From Nocardiopsis salina YIM 90010 (GTDB lineage: Bacteria; Actinomycetota; Actinomycetes; Streptosporangiales; Streptosporangiaceae), in the NCBI RefSeq assembly GCF_000341025.1, contig NZ_ANBF01000032.1, positions 53,823-98,216 on the forward strand: DNA of 44,394 nt. Reading direction: 5' to 3'. Both the position numbers and the translations under genes were made by a program. Numbering within the stretch: the stretch's first letter is position 1; every line of letters begins with the position of its first letter. A model generated the notes under the pieces. It was given only the letters and a program-made list of their open reading frames with translations. It made no database searches and had not been told where the DNA came from. This document shows, piece after piece, positions 1 to 8,769 of the stretch.

Positions 1-1
1 C

Positions 2-652
2 GGGGAACCGGTCGGCGCCCGCAGCCTGCCCGGGGCCGGGCCGGGATGGCTCGCACGCCGGGCGGTCCTGCCGCTGGGGCTGGCGTTCGGCATCTGGGTG
101 GCCGGTCCCGCCGGCGCCGCGCTCGTCGGACTGATCCTCCTCGCCATGTGGTGGCTCGGCCGCGCGGCTCCCGAGCGGCTGCGCCACGCCAGACCGGGGA
201 CCCCCTCGTTGGGCGGTACCGTACTGCGCCGACTGGCCGCGCCCTGGACCGTGGCGGCCACGCTCACCCTGGCCGGAGCCGCGATGGCCGGCGGCACCTA
301 CATGGCCATGTACCTGCCCTTCCACGACGTCACCGAGTTCATCGGCAGCGCACTGCGCGGGTGGATCCCGCAACTGCTGTGCCTGCCCGCCCTCGCCCGC
401 CTCGTGCTCTCCCTGGGGCAGCCCGGGGACGGACTCCCGGCCGACGCCGATCCGCCCGAGGCGGAGCAGCGTGCGGCCGCCCCCGGTTCCGGGCACGGCG
501 GTGAACAGGGCAGCGCGGGAGGCTCGGGCAACGACGACGGCCCCGACGACGAGGGGCCGGGCGGCGAACCCGAGGGCGACGGCACCGGCGGGGGGGGGCC
601 GGGCGACGGGGCACGTACGCCCCGGAGCGACACCGAGGAGGTCCGCACGTGA
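2..652 (+). CDS. C-terminal end of a multi-pass membrane protein (partial)
   Basis: The frame is open from the first bases of the window, so the gene starts upstream and only its last 216 codons are seen. Residues about 15-45 form one or two hydrophobic segments (around LPLGLAFGIWVAG and VGLILLAMWWLG). Two more follow near residues 75-100 and 115-135. The last 80 residues are a hydrophilic tail rich in Gly, Asp, Glu and Pro, probably disordered. The stop overlaps the next GTG start (GTGA), so the two genes are translationally coupled and probably act together. I do not recognise the family. The DUF3068 neighbour suggests a cell-envelope role, but that is inference from context only. Confidence 0.7.
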   Translation, partial: GEPVGARSLPGAGPGWLARRAVLPLGLAFGIWVAGPAGAALVGLILLAMWWLGRAAPERLRHARPGTPSLGGTVLRRLAAPWTVAATLTLAGAAMAGGTYMAMYLPFHDVTEFIGSALRGWIPQLLCLPALARLVLSLGQPGDGLPADADPPEAEQRAAAPGSGHGGEQGSAGGSGNDDGPDDEGPGGEPEGDGTGGGGPGDGARTPRSDTEEVRT

Positions 653-1767
653 GCACGGCGTCCCAGGTGGGTCCCGCACCCCGCGACCCGGGTCCGGTCG
701 GCAGCCAGGTCGGGCCGGCCCGCCGCCCCCGCAGATCGCTTCCGGCCGGTACGGTCCTGGTGGCGGCCGGAACCTTCCTGCTGACCCTGGCGGTCATGCT
801 GCCGCTCTACGTGCACGACCAGGTTGCGCTCCTGCCCGCCGAGGCCGAGTACGAACTGAGCCTGACCGACGAGGAGGCCTCCTACCTCGACACCTCCACC
901 TGGACGTGGGTGGAGGACAGCGAGGTGGAGCAGCACACCGCCGTCGACGCCACCGCGAGCGGTTCCGACTGGTCGGCCTGGGAGATGACGGTGGACACCT
1001 CTGCCCCCGACCGGATGGTCGACCACCGGAGCCGCCGCGTCATCGTCGACCGCAGCACCGCACGCGCTGTCAACTGCTGCGGTGAACACGTCCACGGCGA
1101 CCGGGCCGTGCGCCAGGCCGGGCTCGTCCACCACTTCCCGCCCGGGGGCGGGGCCGATTCCTATCCGTTCTACGACGCGGAGGTCCGCTCGGCCCCCTCG
1201 ATGGAGCTCCAGGAGGAGGACGAGGCCGCCGGGGTACCGGTGCGCCGCTACACCCAGGCGGTCGAGGCCACCCAGGTCCCCGGCTCCGCCCGCGACGTGC
1301 CCGCCGCCCTGTTCTCCCCGGCCGGGTCCGGAACAGTCACCGCCACCCGATGGCTGGAGCTCACCCGCACCCTGTGGGTGGAACCGGTCAGCGGCACGGT
1401 GGTCAACATGCAGGAGACCCGCGTCGAGACCCTGCGGTCCCAGGACGGCGACGACGCGGTACCGCTCCTGGAGGCGGACCTGACCCTCGCCGACGCCCAG
1501 GTCGAGGGGTACGCCGAACAGGCCCGTGTGCAGTCGGTCCTGCTGCGGACCCTCGACACCTGGGCGCCGTGGACCCTGGCCCCGCTCGGTGCGCTGGCCC
1601 TGGCTGCCGGACTGCTGCGCGCCCGCTCTCCGAAGGCCCAGCAACAGCGGGACACCGGGGCCGGGAAGACCGCCGGCAGCGATCCCGAGGAGGGCACGGA
1701 GGCCGACCCCGGCGGGGTGCCGCAGGACCGTTCGGCCGAGCACGGTTCCGGGGCAGCGACGCCGTAG
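649..1767 (+). CDS. DUF3068 (PorA-like) family envelope protein
   Basis: The 372-residue protein has an N-terminal membrane segment (about residues 33-52), a long extracytoplasmic region and a second hydrophobic segment near residues 300-325, followed by a polar tail. This two-anchor layout, with the segment LPLYVHDQVALLPA just after the first anchor, fits the actinobacterial DUF3068 family, annotated in databases as porin PorA family. The biochemical role is not established for this group. A pair of adjacent cysteines (NCCGEH, about residue 143) is the only notable cysteine feature. The GTG start overlaps the preceding stop by GTGA, which fixes the start and implies an operon with the upstream membrane protein. 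The next gene begins 10 bases after the stop. Confidence 0.75.
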   Translation: MSTASQVGPAPRDPGPVGSQVGPARRPRRSLPAGTVLVAAGTFLLTLAVMLPLYVHDQVALLPAEAEYELSLTDEEASYLDTSTWTWVEDSEVEQHTAVDATASGSDWSAWEMTVDTSAPDRMVDHRSRRVIVDRSTARAVNCCGEHVHGDRAVRQAGLVHHFPPGGGADSYPFYDAEVRSAPSMELQEEDEAAGVPVRRYTQAVEATQVPGSARDVPAALFSPAGSGTVTATRWLELTRTLWVEPVSGTVVNMQETRVETLRSQDGDDAVPLLEADLTLADAQVEGYAEQARVQSVLLRTLDTWAPWTLAPLGALALAAGLLRARSPKAQQQRDTGAGKTAGSDPEEGTEADPGGVPQDRSAEHGSGAATP

Positions 1768-1777
1768 GATCGCGCTC

Positions 1778-2620
1778 ATGTGCGGTCGCTATGCCCAGTC
1801 CCGGAACGTCCACCAGCTCCAGCTCGCCTTCGGCCTGCCCGAACAGGGTGAGCAGACCGACCCGCGGTCCTGGCCGCCGCTGGAGGAGATCGGGGCCGAC
1901 TACAACATCTCACCCGGCAGCGCCGTCCACGCCGTGCTCGGCCCGCCCCCGCAGGGCGCCCAGGACGGCGCCTCCGGGCCGCGCTCCTTGCACACCATGC
2001 GGTGGGGGCTCGTGCCGTCCTGGGCCAAGGACCGCAACATCGGCTACAAGATGATCAACGCGCGAGCCGAGACCATCGCCGAGAAGCCGGCCTTCCGAGC
2101 GGCATTCCGGCACCGGCGGTGCCTGCTGCCCGCCGACGCCTACTACGAGTGGCAGCTCATCGGCCGGGACGGCCGCGCCGAGGCCAGCACCTCGCCGGTC
2201 ACCGACTCTGAGCACAAGAAGCGCAAGGCGCGCTCGGCCAAGAAGCCCTACGCGGTCCGCTACCAACAGGATCGCCCGCTCGCTCTGGCCGGGATCTTCG
2301 AGCGCTGGCGCGACCCCGAGGCGGCTGACGACGACCCCGCCGCCTGGCTGTGGACGGTGGCGGTCGTGACCACCGCGGCGGTGCCCGGGCTCGACTTCAT
2401 CCACGAGCGCATGCCCGTCGTCCTGCCCGAGGAGGACTGGGCCGCCTGGCTCGACCCTGGCACCGGACCCGCAGAACTCGCGCACGTCATGGGTGACACC
2501 CCAGTGGACCGGTTCTCCGTCGACCAGGTCTCCGCCCAGGTCAACAGTGTCAAGAACAACGACCCGAGCCTGCTCGAGCCGGTGGCCCACGAGGGTGACG
2601 GAACGGAGACACTTTTCTGA
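1778..2620 (+). CDS. SOS response-associated peptidase (SRAP, YedK/HMCES family)
   Basis: The 280-residue protein starts MCGRYA. In this family the initiator Met is removed and Cys2 forms a covalent DNA-protein crosslink with abasic sites in single-stranded DNA, protecting the genome during replication. Other family signatures are YNISPGS (about 45-51), TMRWGLVPSWAKD (about 75-87), NARAETIAEKPAFR (about 93-106), the DAYYEW segment with the conserved Glu (about 124-129) and FIHERMPVVL with the conserved His near residue 210. The ATG was chosen because Cys must be the second residue; the frame is open further upstream but those starts would bury it. A lysine-rich insertion (about 145-160) is longer than I expect for YedK. 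The gene lies 10 bases after the DUF3068 gene on the same strand, so it may be co-transcribed. Confidence 0.92.
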   Translation: MCGRYAQSRNVHQLQLAFGLPEQGEQTDPRSWPPLEEIGADYNISPGSAVHAVLGPPPQGAQDGASGPRSLHTMRWGLVPSWAKDRNIGYKMINARAETIAEKPAFRAAFRHRRCLLPADAYYEWQLIGRDGRAEASTSPVTDSEHKKRKARSAKKPYAVRYQQDRPLALAGIFERWRDPEAADDDPAAWLWTVAVVTTAAVPGLDFIHERMPVVLPEEDWAAWLDPGTGPAELAHVMGDTPVDRFSVDQVSAQVNSVKNNDPSLLEPVAHEGDGTETLF

Positions 2621-2632
2621 CCCCTGGCCCTG

Positions 2633-2663
2633 TGGACACGGCGGGGCGGGACGGGGTTATGGT
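2633..2663 (+). promoter_or_regulatory. Possible thiC promoter
   Basis: TGGACA at 2633-2638 and TATGGT at 2658-2663 resemble -35 and -10 hexamers, with a 19-base spacer that is longer than ideal. They lie upstream of the TPP riboswitch and downstream of the SRAP stop. This is visual matching only. Confidence 0.3.
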
Positions 2664-2681
2664 GTCGAGGGCCACACGGCC

Positions 2682-2705
2682 GCGCGCATCCCAGGGGGTG
2701 CGCGC
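2682..2705 (+). other. Leader hairpin upstream of the TPP riboswitch
   Basis: GCGCGCA at 2682-2688 and TGCGCGC at 2699-2705 form a perfect 7-bp stem around a 10-base loop. It sits about 20 bases before the riboswitch core. It may stabilise the leader or insulate aptamer folding; no function is shown. Confidence 0.45.
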
Positions 2706-2716
2706 AGTAAATGTGA

Positions 2717-4480
<1,764 letters not shown>

Positions 4481-4490
4481 CCCCTGCCCC

Positions 4491-4519
4491 CGGCCCGGCG
4501 TCCGTGCGGCGCCGGGCCG
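4491..4519. terminator. Hairpin between convergent thiC and methyltransferase genes
   Basis: CGGCCCGGCG at 4491-4500 pairs perfectly with CGCCGGGCCG at 4510-4519 around a 9-base loop. It lies between the two convergent stops, so it can serve both strands. There is no clear U-tract, as is common in high-GC actinobacteria. Confidence 0.75.
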
Positions 4520-4526
4520 GTGTGTC

Positions 4527-5342
4527 TCAGGCGGGCTTGCGGGCGCTCGCGACCAGGTGCACGCCGACGTAGTCGTCGGACTCGGTCGCCCGCATCTCCA
4601 TCTCGACCAGGTGCCCCATGGAACGGGGATCCCGGTCGAGCATCATCTCGACGGTCGAGGCCGAGAGCACCGTGCGGGGCTTGACCCACTCCAGCTCCAG
4701 GCCGGAGTCGGCGAGGGTCTCGGTCAGCTGTTCTGCGGTGAAGCACCGCGTGATCGAGCCGTCCGGCCACGGCACCAGCAGCACGTCCGCGCTCGGGGCG
4801 TGGCTGAGCTCGGGCCAGCGGTCCTGTTCGGCCAGCAGCGCCATCCCCAGCACCACGGAGTCGACCACCAGCAGTGCCCGACCGCCCGGGCGCAGTACCC
4901 GTGCGACCTCCGCGACCGAGGACTCGGTGGCCAGATGGCGTGAGAGCACCCGGTTGTCGGCGATGACCCCGTCGAAGGAGGAACCGGCGAACCCCCGCAG
5001 GAACGCGGAGTCGCCCACCACGTGCCGCAGCCGCCCGCGCGGGGCCGGGTGCGGCACCGGCGAGCGGCCGTTGACCAGGGTGAGCGGGCGACGCACGGCC
5101 ACGTCCGTGGACGGCAGCAGCGTGACGACGTCGTGGCCCGCGGCGACGGCGCGCGGTGTGCCCTGGAAGTCGGGGCTCGAGAGGTCCAGAAGCCGGGAGG
5201 GGGAGGAAGGGAGCCAGCGGGAGATCTGGGCCTCGGCGACCGCCCAGTAGAACCGCCAGTAGTCCGAGAGCCGGTCGGAGGCGGCGAACTGCGCAGCCGG
5301 TGAACGGGGACTGTCCGAAGCCGGGGTCGAGGACGGTCGCAC
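4527..5342 (-). CDS. Class I SAM-dependent methyltransferase (type 11-like)
   Basis: The protein has a Rossmann-type methyltransferase core: a motif I-like strand SRLLDLSSPDF, the acidic segment VIADNRVL, and VLRPGGRALLVVDSV, the strand-5 motif typical of UbiE/type 11 enzymes. The glycine-rich loop of motif I is weak (DLSSPDFQG), so the substrate, or even activity, is uncertain. The frame is open to a TTG at 5366, but the GTG at 5342 has a much better ribosome binding site (GGGAGAGGAG, five bases upstream) and gives 271 residues. The gene converges on thiC and diverges from sigR, sharing the upstream region with the SigR-type promoter on the other strand. Confidence 0.75.
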   Translation of the reverse strand: MRPSSTPASDSPRSPAAQFAASDRLSDYWRFYWAVAEAQISRWLPSSPSRLLDLSSPDFQGTPRAVAAGHDVVTLLPSTDVAVRRPLTLVNGRSPVPHPAPRGRLRHVVGDSAFLRGFAGSSFDGVIADNRVLSRHLATESSVAEVARVLRPGGRALLVVDSVVLGMALLAEQDRWPELSHAPSADVLLVPWPDGSITRCFTAEQLTETLADSGLELEWVKPRTVLSASTVEMMLDRDPRSMGHLVEMEMRATESDDYVGVHLVASARKPA

Positions 5343-5461
5343 GTGCACTCCTCTCCCATCCTTCAAATGGTCCTACCCGCACTCTGCCATGCCTCACCTC
5401 CACCGACAGGCCCGAACGGCGAAGTTTCCACCGAGCGGGACCTTCGTCCCCCACGGGCGGC

Positions 5462-5487
5462 GGAATTCGGCCGGGTGCGCCGTTGTT
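5462..5487 (+). promoter_or_regulatory. SigR-type autoregulatory promoter of sigR
   Basis: GGAAT at 5462-5466, an 18-base spacer and GTT at 5485-5487 match the SigR consensus GGAAT-N18-GTT known from Streptomyces. It lies about 70 bases upstream of the ATG of the long sigma isoform and about 215 bases upstream of the short one. This is the arrangement described for the induced sigRp2 promoter. Confidence 0.7.
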
Positions 5488-5557
5488 GTGACACGACACC
5501 GCGCCCCGGGACGAGCACCCGGGGCTTGACACGAGACTCCGAGGAGGCGGCTGCCAG

Positions 5558-5701
5558 ATGCCGACAGCTGGGTCGTGCCTGGAGCGCGAGGAGACGCGGG
5601 CGACGTCACGCGAGGCCGATGCCCCGGCCCCACCTGTGGGAACGTATCGTTGGGACGATACGGATGTCCCACCGGGGAACAGCGCGAGGAGGCCGACAGG
5701 C
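5558..5701 (+). other. In-frame N-terminal extension for a longer sigma isoform (SigR'-like)
   Basis: The sigR frame stays open upstream of the normal start to an ATG at 5558, which has its own ribosome binding site (GAGGAGG, 10 bases upstream) and lies just downstream of the SigR-type promoter. Starting there adds 48 residues to the TTG-initiated form. Streptomyces makes an unstable larger SigR' from an upstream start on the SigR-induced transcript, closing a feedback loop. The layout here is the same; translation of this extension is inferred. Confidence 0.6.
5637..5671 (+). repeat. Perfect inverted repeat upstream of the main sigR start
   Basis: GTATCGT at 5644-5650 and ACGATAC at 5655-5661 are perfect arms around TGGG. 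An outer pair, TGGGA at 5637-5641 and TCCCA at 5667-5671, extends the symmetry. It lies within the N-terminal extension and about 30 bases before the main start, so it could be an operator for a constitutive internal promoter or an mRNA hairpin affecting start choice. Confidence 0.5.
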
Positions 5702-6372
<671 letters not shown>

Positions 6373-6373
<1 letters not shown>

Positions 6374-6681
6374 TGAGCGCTGGGCACGGCAAGGACAACG
6401 AGACCCCGTGCAGCGAGGTCCTCGACAATCTGTACACCTACATCGACGGTGAGCTGGAGGCCGGCAACTACGACGTGGTGCGAGAGCACCTCGACGGTTG
6501 CTCCCCCTGCCTGGAGGAGTACGGGCTCGAAGAGGCCGTGAAGAAGCTCGTCGCCAAGCACTGCGGATGCGACCCCGTCCCGCTCGACCTGCGGGACAAG
6601 GTCCTGACCAGGCTGGCCCAGGCACGCAACGAGCAGCTGGCCAAGGAAGCCGGCGCGGAGCCCCCGAACGCACCAGCCTGA
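6373..6681 (+). CDS. rsrA: Zinc-binding redox anti-sigma factor RsrA
   Basis: RsrA holds SigR inactive and releases it when cysteines oxidise and zinc is lost. The 102-residue protein is a ZAS-family anti-sigma factor, with H39-x3-C43-x2-C46 (HLDGCSPC) and an upstream C13 that in the Streptomyces protein takes part in zinc binding and the trigger disulfide. C64 and C66 (HCGC) correspond to the further cysteines of the Streptomyces protein. ATG at 6373 overlaps the sigR stop; a GTG three bases upstream is the alternative. Coupling should keep the sigma:anti-sigma ratio near one. The gene ends 20 bases before a strong terminator, so the operon has two genes. Confidence 0.95.
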
Positions 6682-6701
6682 GACGGGCACACACGACGAC
6701 C

Positions 6702-6734
6702 GGCGGCGGCCGAATTGTTCGGCCGCCGCCTTTT
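6702..6734 (+). terminator. Rho-independent terminator of sigR-rsrA
   Basis: A perfect 13-bp stem, GGCGGCGGCCGAA at 6702-6714 with its complement at 6718-6730, and a 3-base loop TTG, is followed directly by TTTT. This is one of the few U-tract terminators in the window. Confidence 0.92.
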
Positions 6735-7090
6735 ATGTCTTCCGCTGCTGGGCCGGAATGATTTCTGTCCCGTTGTGGTGTACGTTGTTCCGGTTTGCGG
6801 TGTTTGTGGAAATTCAGTTATGGAACCCATCAGGTGGACCAGGTTTTGGTCGGGTGCCCCAATGCCTGGGGGTGGGCCGGGGCTCCGGTGACACGCCCGA
6901 AGCGCGGTACTCTCTCGAGTCACGGTTGGACAGGAATGTTTTTGCCGAACTTCTTCAAGGCGAATCTTGGTCGTCACTCGTAGTAGTTATTGCTGATGGG
7001 GCCTGTGTCAAATCGGCATGAAGGCGCCCAGTGGACGGGGAACTCGACCTCCAGTGGTTTGGCTGGTCGATCACTCAGAGTAGCTGTACA

Positions 7091-7115
7091 GAATTACGAC
7101 TTGATTTAGTAATTC
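7091..7115. repeat. Inverted repeat GAATTAC-N11-GTAATTC
   Basis: Perfect 7-base arms, GAATTAC at 7091-7097 and GTAATTC at 7109-7115, lie in AT-rich DNA about 180 bases upstream of the microprotein. The size and spacing suit a dimeric regulator operator. A second inverted repeat abuts it. Confidence 0.5.
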
Positions 7116-7134
7116 CATATGGCGAAAAATATGG
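7115..7134. repeat. Inverted repeat CCATAT-N8-ATATGG
   Basis: CCATAT at 7115-7120 and ATATGG at 7129-7134 flank GGCGAAAA. It directly follows the preceding inverted repeat, making a compound element. CCATAT recurs at about 7211 without a partner. Confidence 0.4.
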
Positions 7135-7235
7135 GGCCGTTTCCCGGCGGGTCGGCGGCCGTTCGGGTCAGTGGTAATCGTTGCGCTGTGATTGGCCGTT
7201 AAACTGGCCTCCATATCCAACGAATGGGGTAATTT

Positions 7236-7270
7236 GCGCAGCGTGTTCGGGGGCCGCCGAAGCGCTGCGC
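7236..7270 (+). other. Leader hairpin just upstream of the microprotein ribosome binding site
   Basis: An outer stem GCGCAGCG (7236-7243) with CGCTGCGC (7263-7270) encloses an inner stem TTCGG (7246-7250) with CCGAA (7257-7261). The structure ends about five bases before AGGAAGGAG. Its position suggests protection or control of the small gene's mRNA. Confidence 0.6.
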
Positions 7271-7290
7271 GACAGAGGAAGGAGTTCCGG

Positions 7291-7368
7291 ATGAACGTCG
7301 CTTCGATGCTCAGCACTGCCACCACTGTGGGGGCCGCGTCCACCTTCAACGGATGGTCCTGGTGGTAG
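7291..7368 (+). CDS. Candidate 25-residue microprotein with Trp-rich C-terminus
   Basis: ATG at 7291 is preceded by an excellent ribosome binding site (AGGAAGGAG, six bases upstream), stronger than those of most genes in this window. The product begins MNVASMLSTATT and ends ASTFNGWSWW before TAG. About 84% of third codon positions are G or C, as in real genes here, although the DNA just upstream is AT-rich. Residues 5-18 are small and Ser/Thr/Ala-rich; three of the last four residues are Trp. There is no signal peptide or cysteine, and I recognise no family. It lies 57 bases before an HD-GYP membrane protein gene on the same strand. It could be a leader peptide, a membrane-active or signalling microprotein, or a precursor of a modified peptide; no modifying enzyme is adjacent. 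Confidence 0.6.
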   Translation: MNVASMLSTATTVGAASTFNGWSWW

Positions 7369-7425
7369 AACAGAACCGGTGAAATCATGACGGTCCGGTC
7401 GCCAGTCGGTGGGGGGTGAACACGG

Positions 7426-8769
7426 GTGCGGGCTCTACCAGGGGGCGCTCGCGTCTACGTCGGGGTCGTCGTCGTGAGCGCGGCGGCCGTGGTGCTGATC
7501 GGTCCCCATGCGGGGATCGACCTGCGAACGCTGGTGTTCCTCGCGGTCCTCTTCGTGGTCGCGGAATCGATCGGGACGGCGGTGCTGTCCGACGTCCGAG
7601 CGGGGATCTCCCCGAGTGCCGCGGTCGCGCTGGCCTCGGTGGTCCTGCTCGGGCCGGTCGGGGCCGCGGTGGTCGGGCTCTCCGCCTGCCTCGTGATCCG
7701 CCGGCTGGCGGTGGTCAAACGGGCCTTCAACGGGGCGCAGTTCGCGCTCTCGGCCTACGCCGCCGGACTCGTCTACATCATGCTGGGCGGCCCGGTCGGG
7801 TCCCCCGGACCGGAGGACTTCCCGGCCGTCCTGGCTCCCTACCTGGCAGCGGTCGTCACCCACACCGTCGTCAACCTCGCGCTCATGAGCGCACTGCTGT
7901 GGACCCTCGGGGCGGTCAAGCACCTCAGCCGCGATGTGCTCGGCCGCCGCCCCCTGGCCGTCGTCGAGGTCACCTCGCTGGGATACCAGATGGTCGGCCT
8001 CGCCATCGCGGCCATCTGGTCCGGCGTCGGCATCATCGCGCCCCTGCTCGTGCTCTTCCCGCTCTTCATCGCCAGGTGGACCTTCACCCAGCAGGCCAAC
8101 GAGGTCCGGGCCCACGAAGCCACCCTCGAGACCCTGTGCCAGGCGGTCGAGACCAAGGACCACTACACGCGCGGCCACTGCATGCGCGTGGCCGAGGGGT
8201 CGGCGATGATCGCCCGCGAGCTCGGCATGTCCGCCGAGCGCGTGCAGAAGATCCGCTACGCGGGGATGCTGCACGACATCGGCAAACTCGGGGTTCCCAC
8301 CAAGGTCCTGCAGAAGACCGGCAAACTCGACGACGACGAGTACGCCGCCATCAAGCTCCACCCCACCCGGGGCTACGAGATCGTGCGCGAGATCGGCTTC
8401 CTCGACGAGGCCCTCGCCGGCATCCGCCACCACCACGAGCGCCTGGACGGACGCGGCTACCCGATGGGCCTGGTGGGCATGGAGATCCCCGAGTCGGCGC
8501 GGGTCATCAGCGTCGCCGACGTCTTCGACTGCCTGACCTCCACCCGCTCCTACCGCAAGGCCTGGAGCGTGGAGGACGCCATCGCCGAGCTGCGCCGCTG
8601 CGCAGGAACCCAGTTCGACCCCCGCATGGTCGAGGCCCTGGTCCGGGCGGTCGAACGTGAGGGCTGGCGCACACCCGACATCGAGGAGCCGCCCGGCGGC
8701 TGTTTCGGCCAGGTCGCCACGGCCGGAACGGGCTCCGGAGACCTCACCGGTCCGGGTGGGCGCGAGTGA
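7426..8769 (+). CDS. Membrane-anchored HD-GYP domain phosphohydrolase
   Basis: The first 220 residues form about seven hydrophobic segments, a putative membrane sensor. Residues about 240-420 form an HD-GYP domain, the class that breaks down cyclic di-GMP and, in some members, related dinucleotides. Key residues are present: the first His (HYTRGH), H283-D284 (MLHDIGKLG), H335-H337 (RHHHE), and D341-G-x-G-Y345-P346 (LDGRGYP), then VISVADVFDCLTS. It is therefore expected to be catalytically competent. GTG at 7426 is the first start after an in-frame TGA at 7417, with a GGTGGGGGG ribosome binding site. The stop overlaps the next start (TGATG), coupling it to a degenerate paralogue. A similar gene sits downstream of rsrA in Streptomyces, from memory. 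Confidence 0.88.
   Translation: MRALPGGARVYVGVVVVSAAAVVLIGPHAGIDLRTLVFLAVLFVVAESIGTAVLSDVRAGISPSAAVALASVVLLGPVGAAVVGLSACLVIRRLAVVKRAFNGAQFALSAYAAGLVYIMLGGPVGSPGPEDFPAVLAPYLAAVVTHTVVNLALMSALLWTLGAVKHLSRDVLGRRPLAVVEVTSLGYQMVGLAIAAIWSGVGIIAPLLVLFPLFIARWTFTQQANEVRAHEATLETLCQAVETKDHYTRGHCMRVAEGSAMIARELGMSAERVQKIRYAGMLHDIGKLGVPTKVLQKTGKLDDDEYAAIKLHPTRGYEIVREIGFLDEALAGIRHHHERLDGRGYPMGLVGMEIPESARVISVADVFDCLTSTRSYRKAWSVEDAIAELRRCAGTQFDPRMVEALVRAVEREGWRTPDIEEPPGGCFGQVATAGTGSGDLTGPGGRE

Larger units (their letters stand above)
6735..7290 (+). other. AT-rich structured intergenic region upstream of the microprotein
   Basis: This 556-base stretch has much lower GC than its surroundings and no convincing gene on either strand. 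It carries at least three inverted repeats in its second half (7091-7115, 7115-7134 and 7236-7270, listed separately). GGAAC at 6822-6826 followed 16 bases later by GTT at 6843-6845 weakly resembles a SigR-type promoter with a short spacer. The region could be a long 5' leader or a non-coding RNA, and it ends at a well-placed ribosome binding site. Nothing in it matches an RNA family that I recognise. Confidence 0.5.

Noticed and set aside
5638-5680. GGGAAC elements at 5638 and 5675 as further SigR promoters
   Set aside because: No GTT lies 16-19 bases downstream of either, unlike the GGAAT-N18-GTT site at 5462.
7071-7388. 105-codon minus-strand frame opposite the microprotein
   Set aside because: No ribosome binding site, and it crosses the structured region; the plus-strand microprotein has much better signals.
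7291-7425. WSWW peptide as a classic trp attenuator leader
   Set aside because: The Trp codons fit, but the downstream gene is an HD-GYP protein, not a tryptophan gene, and I see no terminator/antiterminator pair with a U-tract before it.
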